Shown piece after piece: positions 54,574-61,643 of a stretch of DNA of 64,000 nt (positions are counted from its first letter, which is position 1; every line of letters starts with the position of its first letter). A model generated the notes under the pieces. The model saw nothing but the letters and a program-made list of their open reading frames with translations. It did no database searches and was not told where the DNA came from. A program made the translations under genes and the position numbers. The stretch is taken from NCBI RefSeq assembly GCF_010725725.1, contig NZ_AP022599.1, positions 5,420,750 to 5,484,749 on the forward strand, given 5' to 3'. The DNA is from Mycolicibacterium pulveris (GTDB lineage: Bacteria; Actinomycetota; Actinomycetes; Mycobacteriales; Mycobacteriaceae).

Positions 54574-55009
54574 GAGCACCCTCGGCGAGCGCGACGTAGC
54601 GGGCCGCGTCCTCGTCAACCGACCCGTCTTGCACGGTGGTCAACTCCCGGTCAGAGCGGGGGGCGCTCACGATAGGTGACGTCCGAGGACGGAAGTGGTG
54701 AACTTGGGCCCCGCCAGCTTGAGGCCCAGAAAAAGGGTTGGCTGGCGCGGCCGGCGGGTCAGGGGGGAGGAGCCGGTGGCCGGTCATCAACCACACCAGG
54801 TTGCATTGGGCGACCTGGGCGATCTGTTTGCAGATTGCTTCGTAGTCTTGTGGGCGCCGGCCGTGTAGCTCCCATTCCCTCCACGACTGCGGTTTGACGC
54901 CGCAGGCCAGCGCTGCTTCTTTCATGTTCCAGCGCTTGCCGTGGCGAATGAGCGCGAGTCGCACAGAGAAGTCCTCGGTATCCGGCACCCAGTCCATCTG
55001 AGTCGTCAT
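54536..55009 (-). CDS. Prophage immunity repressor, 3' end at the host junction
   Basis: A 157-residue protein starting at ATG 55009. The N-terminal half is an HTH domain: FSVRLALIRHGKRWNMKEAALACGVKPQSWREWELHGRRPQDYEAICKQIA, as in mycobacteriophage repressors. The C-terminal part is low-complexity and ends ASAPTADKSS, encoded across the msrB 3' end, so the last codons must derive from the attachment region or the host. In several mycobacteriophages attP lies inside the repressor and integration trims a degradation tag. This gene has exactly that geometry. It transcribes toward msrB. Confidence 0.82.
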   Translation of the reverse strand: MTTQMDWVPDTEDFSVRLALIRHGKRWNMKEAALACGVKPQSWREWELHGRRPQDYEAICKQIAQVAQCNLVWLMTGHRLLPPDPPAAPANPFSGPQAGGAQVHHFRPRTSPIVSAPRSDRELTTVQDGSVDEDAARYVALAEGAPTASAPTADKSS

Positions 55010-55127
55010 GTTCACGACTATGCACAATGCGGGCAAATCGCGCAAGTCGTGCGCAGCAATTGTTATCTAGCGCGACACACGATTTCTAGTGCTTGACACG
55101 ATCTATCGCCAGTGCCATCGTGTCTGC
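55010..55127. promoter_or_regulatory. Prophage genetic switch region with operator-like dyad
   Basis: A 118-bp divergent region. GACACGAT (55095-55102) and ATCGTGTC (55117-55124) form an inverted repeat around a possible early promoter with -35 TTGACA at 55093-55098. Another half-site, CACGAT, is at 55078-55083. The repressor and the HTH protein at 55128 are expected to bind here. Confidence 0.6.
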
Positions 55128-55313
55128 ATGCCAGAAGTCGTGCTACTCACGACAACCCAAGTCGCAAAACGATTCAAAGTTGACAGCTCCGCTGTGCGCC
55201 GATGGGTTGCCGAAGGTCGATTGAAGCCCACCATCACCACACCCGGCGGGCACTACCGCTTCTCTGAAACCGACATCGACGCGTTCACCCAGCGCACCGA
55301 GGCCAGCGCATGA
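55128..55313 (+). CDS. MerR-type HTH protein, Cro or excisionase-like
   Basis: A 61-residue protein from ATG 55128 that is almost entirely a winged HTH: LLTTTQVAKRFKVDSSAVRRWVAEGRLKPTITTPGGHYRFSETDIDAF. Such proteins serve as excisionase or Cro-like repressor in mycobacteriophages. It is the first rightward gene, opposite the repressor, and overlaps the antirepressor by four bases, so it is likely expressed early on induction. Confidence 0.8.
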   Translation: MPEVVLLTTTQVAKRFKVDSSAVRRWVAEGRLKPTITTPGGHYRFSETDIDAFTQRTEASA

Positions 55314-56152
55314 CCGCCGAGCTGGTGCCGTTCACGTACGGCGATGCACCTATCCGCGTCGTGATGGTCAACGGCGAGCCGTGGTTCGCCGCCCCTGACG
55401 TCGCTAAGGCCCTCGGCTACCGCGATGCATGGAACCTGGTTCGCCGCCTCGACGAGGACGAGGCTACTCACTCAGTGAGTACCCCCGGCGGGCCGCAGAA
55501 CATCACGATCATCAGCGAGTCCGGCCTGTACGTGGCGGTCCTCGGCTCACAGGTGCCCGGTGCCCGTGACTTCAAGCGTTGGGTCACGCGGGTGGTGCTT
55601 CCGCAGATCCGCAAGACGGGCAGTTACGCCGCCGAGCTCGACTTGTCGGATCCGATCGCCGCTATCGAGGCGGCGCACGCACGCACCGGGCAGGCCATCG
55701 AGGTCGCGAAGGCTGAACGTGCCCGCGCCGAGCGGGCCGAGGCTGAGGCGAAGGCGCTCACCGCGGCGATTGAGCGGGACGCCCCGCTGGTGGCGAAAGC
55801 CGAGGCGCACACCGTCTCAGACTCGGCGGTGCACCGGCAGGAGTTCGCCCGCGAGGTCCAAACCTGGGGCCGCAAACAGGGCTTGGAGATCAAGCAGGCC
55901 GCGGTGTTCCGGTTCCTCGGGCACATCGGGTTGTTCATCCGCGGTGACCGTACTGACACCGCGCACGCGACCAGCGATGCGATCAAGCGCGGTCTGGCGT
56001 TCACCGACAAAGGCACCGCCCGCAACGGGCATGCCTGGGCGACAGGCAAGTTGACCGCGGCCGGCCAGGATTATGCGTGGCGGCGGATCACCAGGCATGT
56101 GGCTGAGCACGGCTCGTTGGAGTTGCCGCGCGAACTGCGGGGGTCGGCGTGA
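55310..56152 (+). CDS. Phage antirepressor, BRO-N and KilAC domains
   Basis: A 280-residue protein. The BRO-N domain covers residues 5-105 (PIRVVMVNGEPWFAAPDVAKALGYR and YVAVLGSQVPGARDFKRWVTRVVLPQIRKTGSY). A charged helical linker follows, and a KilAC-like C-terminal domain (TWGRKQGLEIKQAAVFRFLGHIGLFIRG). Antirepressors inactivate the lysogenic repressor or act as early regulators. It is coupled to both neighbours by four-base overlaps. Confidence 0.88.
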   Translation: MTAELVPFTYGDAPIRVVMVNGEPWFAAPDVAKALGYRDAWNLVRRLDEDEATHSVSTPGGPQNITIISESGLYVAVLGSQVPGARDFKRWVTRVVLPQIRKTGSYAAELDLSDPIAAIEAAHARTGQAIEVAKAERARAERAEAEAKALTAAIERDAPLVAKAEAHTVSDSAVHRQEFAREVQTWGRKQGLEIKQAAVFRFLGHIGLFIRGDRTDTAHATSDAIKRGLAFTDKGTARNGHAWATGKLTAAGQDYAWRRITRHVAEHGSLELPRELRGSA

Positions 56153-56487
56153 AGTTCTCCGGCGACTACCTGTATCGCGTCCGCGTTGTGCGGTACCCCG
56201 ATGGTGCTTTCGAGCCGGTCGGCCCGTTTGACCCGGAACATCCCGAAGACGCGATCTGGGAGCCGGTGCCGGGGTGGCGGCCACCGGGTTGGCGTCCTAC
56301 CGGGAACTACACGCAGATCATGGGCACCGACGAGTTCGTGTGGCCGGTGACCAACAAGGTGTATGCGTCGCGGGCGACGGCGAAGAAACGCGCTGACCTG
56401 ATCGAATCGTTCGGCGCGTCAGTGGTTGTGGAGCGGTCCAGCCGCATCACCTGGCCTGATTCGGACGTATCGGAGCCAGCAGCATGA
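56149..56487 (+). CDS. Hypothetical prophage protein
   Basis: A 112-residue protein starting with GTG at 56149, overlapping the antirepressor. It contains several Trp/Pro turns (EPVPGWRPPGWRPTGNY) and ends with a helical segment (RATAKKRADLIESFGASVVVERS). No family recognised. The compact mixed composition suggests a small folded protein. Confidence 0.62.
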   Translation: MKFSGDYLYRVRVVRYPDGAFEPVGPFDPEHPEDAIWEPVPGWRPPGWRPTGNYTQIMGTDEFVWPVTNKVYASRATAKKRADLIESFGASVVVERSSRITWPDSDVSEPAA

Positions 56488-56879
56488 CCGCCACCACGGA
56501 CGTGCGGTTCGGGTCGGGTAGTCACTCACCGGGGCCCGACCCGAACCGCTCCGATGGTGTTGCGCCGGATGCGAAGTCGGTGCTGGCCGATATGGCGCGG
56601 CTGCTCGACAAATACCTACTCACTGCGGCCGACGAGGATCAGCGGGCGCAGATCGTGTCGATGGCGTCGTTGTGGCGGCATTTGTCGGCGTACACGCACG
56701 CCCTGACGAACGAGGTGGCGCATTTCGCGGCTGAGGCTGCGGATGCGCGGGCTGAGTGCGCGCGGTTGCGGGCCGAGCTTGCTGATGCGGCGGTGGCGCG
56801 GCAGGAGCGCGGCCACGAAATCGCTTTGGAGGCCGAGGCTTCCGACGACCTGGACCGCGATGAGTGGTGGCTGCGATGA
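56484..56879 (+). CDS. Hypothetical prophage protein with coiled coil
   Basis: A 131-residue protein, ATG at 56484 in a four-base overlap. The N-terminal 25 residues are polar; a helix-rich middle (VLADMARLLDKYLLTAADEDQRAQI) leads to a predicted coiled coil rich in Ala, Glu and Arg (AAEAADARAECARLRAELADAAVARQ). Function unknown. Confidence 0.62.
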   Translation: MTATTDVRFGSGSHSPGPDPNRSDGVAPDAKSVLADMARLLDKYLLTAADEDQRAQIVSMASLWRHLSAYTHALTNEVAHFAAEAADARAECARLRAELADAAVARQERGHEIALEAEASDDLDRDEWWLR

Positions 56880-57199
56880 CGTTGCGTGGTGCCTGCCGGG
56901 CGTTGGGTTACGTGCTCGCCGATGTTGGGCAGGTCGTGCCGTGGCAGGCGTTGCGGTGCATCGGTGGTCGCGATCTCGCGCGCCGCCAGGCGCGGGCAGC
57001 GTTCGCGCACGACGCGGCCGAAGGGCTCAGCGAGGTCGAGGCCGAGACAGAGGTACACGAACCAGGCTTGTCACCTGCAGCTGGCGCAAGCACAGGTGGC
57101 AGCCCGGCCGGGGCTGAGTCCCCCCCCGCTCCCCCGGCCGGGCACCCCGACCCGTATGTGCCGCCACGCGCGGCGATCTGGCTGCTGCTGCTGATGTGA
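56876..57199 (+). CDS. Hypothetical prophage protein
   Basis: A 107-residue protein with ATG 56876 overlapping the previous stop. A helical N-terminal half (VGQVVPWQALRCIGGRDLARRQARAAFAHD) is followed by a Pro/Gly/Ser-rich linker and a short hydrophobic end (AAIWLLLLM), which could anchor the tail in a membrane. No family recognised. Confidence 0.58.
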   Translation: MTLRGACRALGYVLADVGQVVPWQALRCIGGRDLARRQARAAFAHDAAEGLSEVEAETEVHEPGLSPAAGASTGGSPAGAESPPAPPAGHPDPYVPPRAAIWLLLLM

Positions 57200-57312
57200 T
57201 CCGCGCCTACGTCGCTAAGCATCAGCACGCGATGGACCCCCGGCTGGCTGACCGGTTGGGCGCGCTCGCCGACCGGCTCGCCAGCGGAGCCAACGCGGAC
57301 TCCAACCCATAA
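57196..57312 (+). CDS. Very small prophage protein (38 residues)
   Basis: GTG at 57196 overlaps the preceding stop as GTGA. The product VIRAYVAKHQHAMDPRLADR continues as one amphipathic helix and ends GANADSNP. Supported mainly by the four-base overlap, which follows the pattern of all neighbours, and by its protein-like composition. Confidence 0.5.
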   Translation: MIRAYVAKHQHAMDPRLADRLGALADRLASGANADSNP

Positions 57313-57386
57313 GTAAGGGGTCGCCGCCCGCGCTACCGGACGGCGACCCAAGGACACCGGAATCAGTCGAGGAAAGGAAAATCCCG

Positions 57387-57758
57387 ATGTCACACACGAT
57401 GATAAGGCAGCCCCGTTGGGCGGGTCGGAGTGTGCACGTGCGCAAGGCCAGGCGTGTGCTCGCCGCCACAGCTGCTGCCGCGACGCTCGCCGGTACGGGC
57501 GTGTTGTGGGCCGCTGACGCTGATGCGCTTCCCGATCCGCACGTGCCGCAGCCGCCGTTCTGGTGCCCCGGCAACGGGCCCGGCCTGTCAGCCAGCGGGT
57601 GGGGCGGCTATTGCGAGGGCAAAACGTTCCCGGACGGCACCCGCCTGAACACGTTCCGGGTCGGCTACTGGTGGCAGCCTCTGCGCTGCATCATCCCTGA
57701 CGGCACACCGAATCCGCCGCTGGCCGGCCCCGGTGGGTGCGCGGGGGTGCTCGGATGA
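57387..57758 (+). CDS. Secreted prophage protein
   Basis: A 123-residue protein with its own strong site (AAAGGAAAA) after a 74-bp gap. A basic head precedes a signal peptide (LAATAAAATLAGTGVLWAADADA). The mature part has four Cys and many Pro/Trp (PPFWCPGNGPGLSASGWGGYCEGKTF and WQPLRCIIPDG). It resembles small exported mycobacterial proteins. In a lysogen it could alter the cell surface, for example superinfection exclusion; this is inference. Confidence 0.65.
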   Translation: MSHTMIRQPRWAGRSVHVRKARRVLAATAAAATLAGTGVLWAADADALPDPHVPQPPFWCPGNGPGLSASGWGGYCEGKTFPDGTRLNTFRVGYWWQPLRCIIPDGTPNPPLAGPGGCAGVLG

Positions 57759-58057
57759 GGATTGAGACGACGACCCATCAGTCAGGGCTGGGCGAGATCC
57801 GCGCGGTCGGCGAGTTCGGGACGCTGGCGTTGGCCATCGAGTTTCGTCGTTACCGCGCCGAGGATGGCACGTATTGGCGGGTGTTGCCGGTGCATAGCCC
57901 TGTCGGGGTGGGTGATCCGGTGTTGGCTGCGGAGTTGGAGTCGGGGGCGGCTGCCCGGTCGTGGGTGACGTACTTGGGTGAGCTTATCGAGCGTGAGCAG
58001 TCGCAGCGTGAGCAGCTCAACCGGGCGGCTGTCGAGCGTGAGTGGGTCGAGCGGTGA
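57755..58057 (+). CDS. Hypothetical prophage protein
   Basis: A 100-residue protein with ATG at 57755 overlapping the secreted protein's stop. The first 80 residues alternate hydrophobic strands and turns (GEIRAVGEFGTLALAIEFRRYRAEDGTYWRVL), then a charged helix closes it (IEREQSQREQLNRAAVEREW). No family recognised. Confidence 0.6.
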   Translation: MRIETTTHQSGLGEIRAVGEFGTLALAIEFRRYRAEDGTYWRVLPVHSPVGVGDPVLAAELESGAAARSWVTYLGELIEREQSQREQLNRAAVEREWVER

Positions 58058-58395
58058 ACGCGCCGGTGATGGTGTTCGGGCCGGATGATTTCGCGGCGAC
58101 GTTGGCGGCTGCCCGGTTGCATGAGCCGGAGCGCGGTGTGGCGGTAGACGTTCCGGGCGGCGGTGTGCTGATGGTGCCGCCGCGTCGACGCCGTTGGTGG
58201 TATCGGGGTGCGCATCGGCAGAACGGTTTCCGGCTGTCTGTGCGGGACTTGGTGCCCAGCATGCGGGTGGTGGACACGCCGTCGGGGCGGGCGGTGGTGC
58301 CGTATGCGCCGATGGACCGCTACATGCGCCACGTCGGGATGCGAATCATTCGGCGGCACCTCGACAAGGTTGGTGGTGACGCGCGTGATGTCTAG
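58054..58395 (+). CDS. Hypothetical prophage protein
   Basis: A 113-residue protein starting with GTG 58054 in a four-base overlap. The centre is basic and Trp-rich (VPPRRRRWWYRGAHRQNGFRLSV), and the end helical and basic (RYMRHVGMRIIRRHLDKVG). It may bind nucleic acid; no family recognised. Confidence 0.58.
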   Translation: MNAPVMVFGPDDFAATLAAARLHEPERGVAVDVPGGGVLMVPPRRRRWWYRGAHRQNGFRLSVRDLVPSMRVVDTPSGRAVVPYAPMDRYMRHVGMRIIRRHLDKVGGDARDV

Positions 58396-58630
58396 CTCGT
58401 CCAGCATCGAGAGTTGCCCGTACTGCGGCCGGATGGTTTCGACGAAGAACAACCGGTTTAAGTTCCACAGCCGCCGCCGCAAGGCCGCCTACGACCAGTG
58501 CCCGATGAGTTTCCAACGCGTACCCATCACCGGGGAAACCCCCACCGCCTACGTGTCCCGCGCGCATCTGGTCGCTGATCTGGCTCAGCAGGTTCAGGAC
58601 GAAGACCCGCCGTGGTGTGGACGTATCTGA
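58388..58630 (+). CDS. Small zinc-finger-like prophage protein
   Basis: An 80-residue protein, ATG at 58388. A zinc-knuckle candidate is ESCPYCGRMVST followed by HSRRRKAAYDQCPMS, giving C-x2-C and H/C ligands. The middle is basic. DNA or RNA binding is likely but the role is unknown. Confidence 0.6.
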   Translation: MSSSSSIESCPYCGRMVSTKNNRFKFHSRRRKAAYDQCPMSFQRVPITGETPTAYVSRAHLVADLAQQVQDEDPPWCGRI

Positions 58631-58761
58631 CTGCGTTGCCTGCCAACGAGTTACAGCGGTTGATGATGGTCGCGTTGGCCGCGATTCCGGTGGACCGCCG
58701 TGTCGAGGACATGTTCGCGTGGGTGTGCGACCTGCCGGTCGCGAAAGGCGTGGGCGCATGA
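58615..58761 (+). CDS. Very small prophage protein (48 residues)
   Basis: GTG at 58615 lies inside the previous gene's end, in another frame, and the stop overlaps the next ATG as ATGA. The product (VWTYLTALPANELQRLMMVA onward, ending VAKGVGA) is a helical hairpin-like sequence. The coupling at its 3' end supports it. Confidence 0.5.
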   Translation: MWTYLTALPANELQRLMMVALAAIPVDRRVEDMFAWVCDLPVAKGVGA

Positions 58762-59042
58762 GCACCGCGACCCTGCCTGCTGTCGACACCGGCGCCGACA
58801 GCAGCACGCTCGACGGGCTGGAGTTCGCGCCGCGCTGCGACGTGACCGTGGTGATACAACTGTTCCGGCGCATCGACATCTGGGCGCACAAGTGCCGCCA
58901 GCCCGCCAAGTGGGTGGCGAACACCCCATGCTGCGGCGGTGTTTTCGTGGTGTGCGACCACCACCATGAGCACCTCAACGACTGGGAATGCCCGGTGTGC
59001 CAACGCCGTGTGCCGTGGCTGATCGGGTGGAGGCCGCTGTGA
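58758..59042 (+). CDS. Small Cys/His-rich prophage protein
   Basis: A 94-residue protein from ATG 58758. Ligand clusters are HKCRQPAKW, NTPCCGG, CDHHHEHL and ECPVCQRR, enough for one or two zinc sites. The ending VPWLIGWRPL is hydrophobic. Zinc-binding proteins of this sort are common in early regions of mycobacteriophages. Function unknown. Confidence 0.62.
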   Translation: MSTATLPAVDTGADSSTLDGLEFAPRCDVTVVIQLFRRIDIWAHKCRQPAKWVANTPCCGGVFVVCDHHHEHLNDWECPVCQRRVPWLIGWRPL

Positions 59043-59176
59043 CCCGGCTGGTGTGGGCGGTGGGCGTGTTCGTGCTGTCGCTGCACCTGTTCGGGCCGAC
59101 CGCTACCGGCATCGCAGCCGCGATCATCGTCCTGGCCTGGTTGGTCGGCGACGTGCGGGAGCGGGTGCGGCGGTGA
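59039..59176 (+). CDS. Small prophage membrane protein
   Basis: A 45-residue protein from GTG 59039, overlapping the previous stop as GTGA. It contains two hydrophobic stretches (LVWAVGVFVLSLHLFG and GIAAAIIVLAWLVGD) and a basic tail, so it should span the membrane twice. It is outside the lysis region, so a holin role is not supported. Confidence 0.6.
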   Translation: MTRLVWAVGVFVLSLHLFGPTATGIAAAIIVLAWLVGDVRERVRR

Positions 59177-59415
59177 CCGTTTCGACGCTCGACCTGACAC
59201 CGCACAAGGCGGGGTGCGTGTGCACACGCTGCTGCGACAACGACACCATCCGCGACGACAACACCAGTCGCGCGCAACGCGACCGCCATGAGCACGGCGT
59301 CGCGCTCGGCGTCGTCACCGGCACCCAGCGCGTCACCGACTGCCCGCACGACTACCGCCGCGGCATGTGCTGGTACTGCGGCGACGACGAACCACGCAAG
59401 GACCGCAATGCCTGA
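59173..59415 (+). CDS. Small Cys-rich prophage protein
   Basis: An 80-residue protein from GTG 59173. Metal ligand groups are GCVCTRCCDND near residue 15 and DCPHDYRRGMCWYCGDDEP near the end. With the genes at 58388 and 58758 it makes three Cys-rich proteins within 1 kb. It overlaps the exonuclease start by eight bases. Confidence 0.6.
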   Translation: MTVSTLDLTPHKAGCVCTRCCDNDTIRDDNTSRAQRDRHEHGVALGVVTGTQRVTDCPHDYRRGMCWYCGDDEPRKDRNA

Positions 59416-60349
59416 CAAGACCGACGCCAACGGCATCCCCACCGAAGACGGCATCTACGGGTGGATCGGCGAGCACGCCTATCACGCCGACCGCGGCTCC
59501 CTGTCCGTCAGCGGGGCGAAGCTGCTGCTACCACCGTCCTGCCCCGCGAAGTTCCGCGAGCAGATGGACAACCCGCCACCACCGAAACGGGTCTACGACT
59601 TCGGCAGCTTCTTCCACCTGATCGTGCTCGGCAAGGGCGTCGACATCGTGGAGATCGACGCCGACAACTATCGCACCAAAGCCGCCCGCGAGCAGCGCGA
59701 CGCCGCGCACGCCGCCGGTAAGGTGCCGGTGCTGGTCGGCGCAGGCGCCAACGATGACTTCGCCGCCGAGATGGGCAAGGCGCAGGCGATGGCCGACTCG
59801 GTCCTCGCGCACCCGATCGCCGGCGAGCTGCTTACCCACCCGCGCAATCTGGTCGAGCAGGCGATCTACGCGACCGACCCGGAAACCGGTGTGCGGCTAC
59901 GCGGCCGCACCGACTGCCTGCACTTCGCCGACGACGGCCGGGTGACGATCATCGACGTCAAAACCAGCGCGACCGTGAACCCGGCCGAGATGGTCCGTAG
60001 GTGGTTCAAACTCAACTACTTCATGCAGGACGCCTGGTATCGCGACCTGCTCGTCGCGGCTGGGCTGGCCGACGACCCCGACTTTGTGTTCGTCGGTGTG
60101 GAGAAGGAACCGCCGTACCTGGTGACGGTGGCCCGCTACACCGAGTTGGCGCGTGAGGAGGGGCGGCGCCGTAACCGTCGCGCGATCGACCTCTACGCGC
60201 AGTGCGTGGAGTCCGGGCAGTGGCCCGGCTACAGCACTGAGATTGTGCCGCTTGGTCTTCCGGGCTGGGTGGAGCACCAGATCGCGTCCGCTGCGACTGA
60301 GGAAGCGGCGCACGACCTTATCGCCGAGTTGGAAGGGATCTATCAGTAA
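59408..60349 (+). CDS. RecE/YqaJ-like exonuclease of the phage recombination pair
   Basis: A 313-residue PD-(D/E)xK exonuclease. Motifs are LSVSGAKLLL (N-terminal), RGRTDCLHFADDGRVTIIDVKTS (catalytic D and D-x-K) and the Q-x3-Y-like helix YFMQDAWYRD. It should degrade one strand from DNA ends to give the single strand on which RecT acts. ATG at 59408. The stop overlaps the recT start (TAATG), so the pair is coupled. Confidence 0.88.
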   Translation: MPDKTDANGIPTEDGIYGWIGEHAYHADRGSLSVSGAKLLLPPSCPAKFREQMDNPPPPKRVYDFGSFFHLIVLGKGVDIVEIDADNYRTKAAREQRDAAHAAGKVPVLVGAGANDDFAAEMGKAQAMADSVLAHPIAGELLTHPRNLVEQAIYATDPETGVRLRGRTDCLHFADDGRVTIIDVKTSATVNPAEMVRRWFKLNYFMQDAWYRDLLVAAGLADDPDFVFVGVEKEPPYLVTVARYTELAREEGRRRNRRAIDLYAQCVESGQWPGYSTEIVPLGLPGWVEHQIASAATEEAAHDLIAELEGIYQ

Positions 60350-61401
60350 TGACCAGCACCGATGTTGTGCGTCAGACGCCGAAGCAGAAGACGCTCGCCA
60401 AGCTCATCGTCGATATGACGCCGGAGTTGGAGAAGGCGTTGCCGAAACACGTCACGCCTGAGCGGATGGCGCGGATCGCGGTGACGGTGGTGCGCGCGAC
60501 GCCGAAGCTGGCCGAGTGCTCGCCGGCGTCGTTCCTCGGTGCGCTGCTGACCGCGTCGCAGTTGGGGTTGGAGCCGGGTCCGACGGGTGAGGCGTACTTC
60601 GTGCCCTACGGCAACGTGTGCACGTTCATCCCCGGCTACAGGGGCCTGATCAAGCTGGCCCGCCAGTCCGGTCAGGTTTCGGACATCTACGCCGAAATCG
60701 TCTACAGCAACGACAAATACAAGGTGACGCTTGGCCTGAACCGCGACATCGAGCACGAAATCGTCGACCGCAACAACCGCGGTGAGCCGACCGATGTGTA
60801 TGCGGTGGCGAAGTTCAAGGACGGCACGACGACGTTCGTCACGATGACGAAGGCTGAGGTCGAGGCGATCCGGGCGCGGTCGAGGGCGTCTAAGGATGGG
60901 CCGTGGGCTACGGACTGGAACGCGATGGCAAAGAAGACCGCTGTGCGGCAGTTGGCGAAGTGGCTGCCGCTGTCGCCCGAGTTCAACACCGCTGTGAGCC
61001 TTGATGGTTCGACACGAACTGATGTGGGTCCGTTGGTGGATGCGCAGACTGAGTTCGTCGACGGTGAAGTGGTCGGCGACCAGCAGGCCATCGAGGGCGG
61101 CGAGTCGGGGCCTGGTCAAGACGGCGGTAACGACCAGAGTGAGGGCGCTGAGCCGTCGTCGGGCGCCGAGGTCCAATCTGACTCTGGTGACCAGGCCGAC
61201 CCGCCCGCCGACGTGGTGTACGCCGGGCGTAACGAGCTCAAGACACTCGCGCAGATACGCGCCGCCGAGCAGCACGACGACGCGAGCTGGAAAGCCTTCG
61301 TCGCCAACAGCATCGGCCGCGAAGTCGCCAACGACAAGCAACTGACGATGGCCGAGGCCGAGCAGATCATCGCCATATTCAACGAGGACGCCGGCCAGTG
61401 A
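60349..61401 (+). CDS. recT: RecT single-strand annealing protein
   Basis: A 350-residue RecT-family recombinase. Signature segments are SFLGALLTASQLGLEPG, YFVPYGNVCTFIPGYRGLIKLARQSGQV and WATDWNAMAKKTAVRQLAKWLPLS. The C-terminal 100 residues are acidic, Gly/Ser-rich and probably flexible, ending in a short helical module. It anneals complementary strands for phage recombination and replication. Partner of the adjacent exonuclease. Confidence 0.95.
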   Translation: MTSTDVVRQTPKQKTLAKLIVDMTPELEKALPKHVTPERMARIAVTVVRATPKLAECSPASFLGALLTASQLGLEPGPTGEAYFVPYGNVCTFIPGYRGLIKLARQSGQVSDIYAEIVYSNDKYKVTLGLNRDIEHEIVDRNNRGEPTDVYAVAKFKDGTTTFVTMTKAEVEAIRARSRASKDGPWATDWNAMAKKTAVRQLAKWLPLSPEFNTAVSLDGSTRTDVGPLVDAQTEFVDGEVVGDQQAIEGGESGPGQDGGNDQSEGAEPSSGAEVQSDSGDQADPPADVVYAGRNELKTLAQIRAAEQHDDASWKAFVANSIGREVANDKQLTMAEAEQIIAIFNEDAGQ

Positions 61402-61610
61402 TGTCGCCGTCTGAGCATTACGCGGAGGCTGACCGGTTGCTGGCTGAGGTGGCCGGTAAGGAGCCGATCGCGCCGATCGTACAGGCGAAGGTCGCGCTGG
61501 CGGCTGCGCACGCGGCGTTGGCGCAGTGCCACAGCTGGATCGTCGACGACGAATACGACGGCTGCTATCCGGTCGTCGAAACCCGCTACGCCACAGGCGA
61601 CCGCCTGTAG
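61398..61610 (+). CDS. Hypothetical prophage protein
   Basis: A 70-residue protein, GTG at 61398 (or ATG at 61401) overlapping the recT end. It is helical (HYAEADRLLAEVAG, VQAKVALAAAHAALAQCHSWI) with an acidic end containing DDEYDGCYP. No family recognised; position suggests a small replication or recombination accessory protein. Confidence 0.6.
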   Translation: MMSPSEHYAEADRLLAEVAGKEPIAPIVQAKVALAAAHAALAQCHSWIVDDEYDGCYPVVETRYATGDRL

Positions 61611-61643
61611 GTCACCACCCCTCGGAAAGGAACCAACCGGGCC

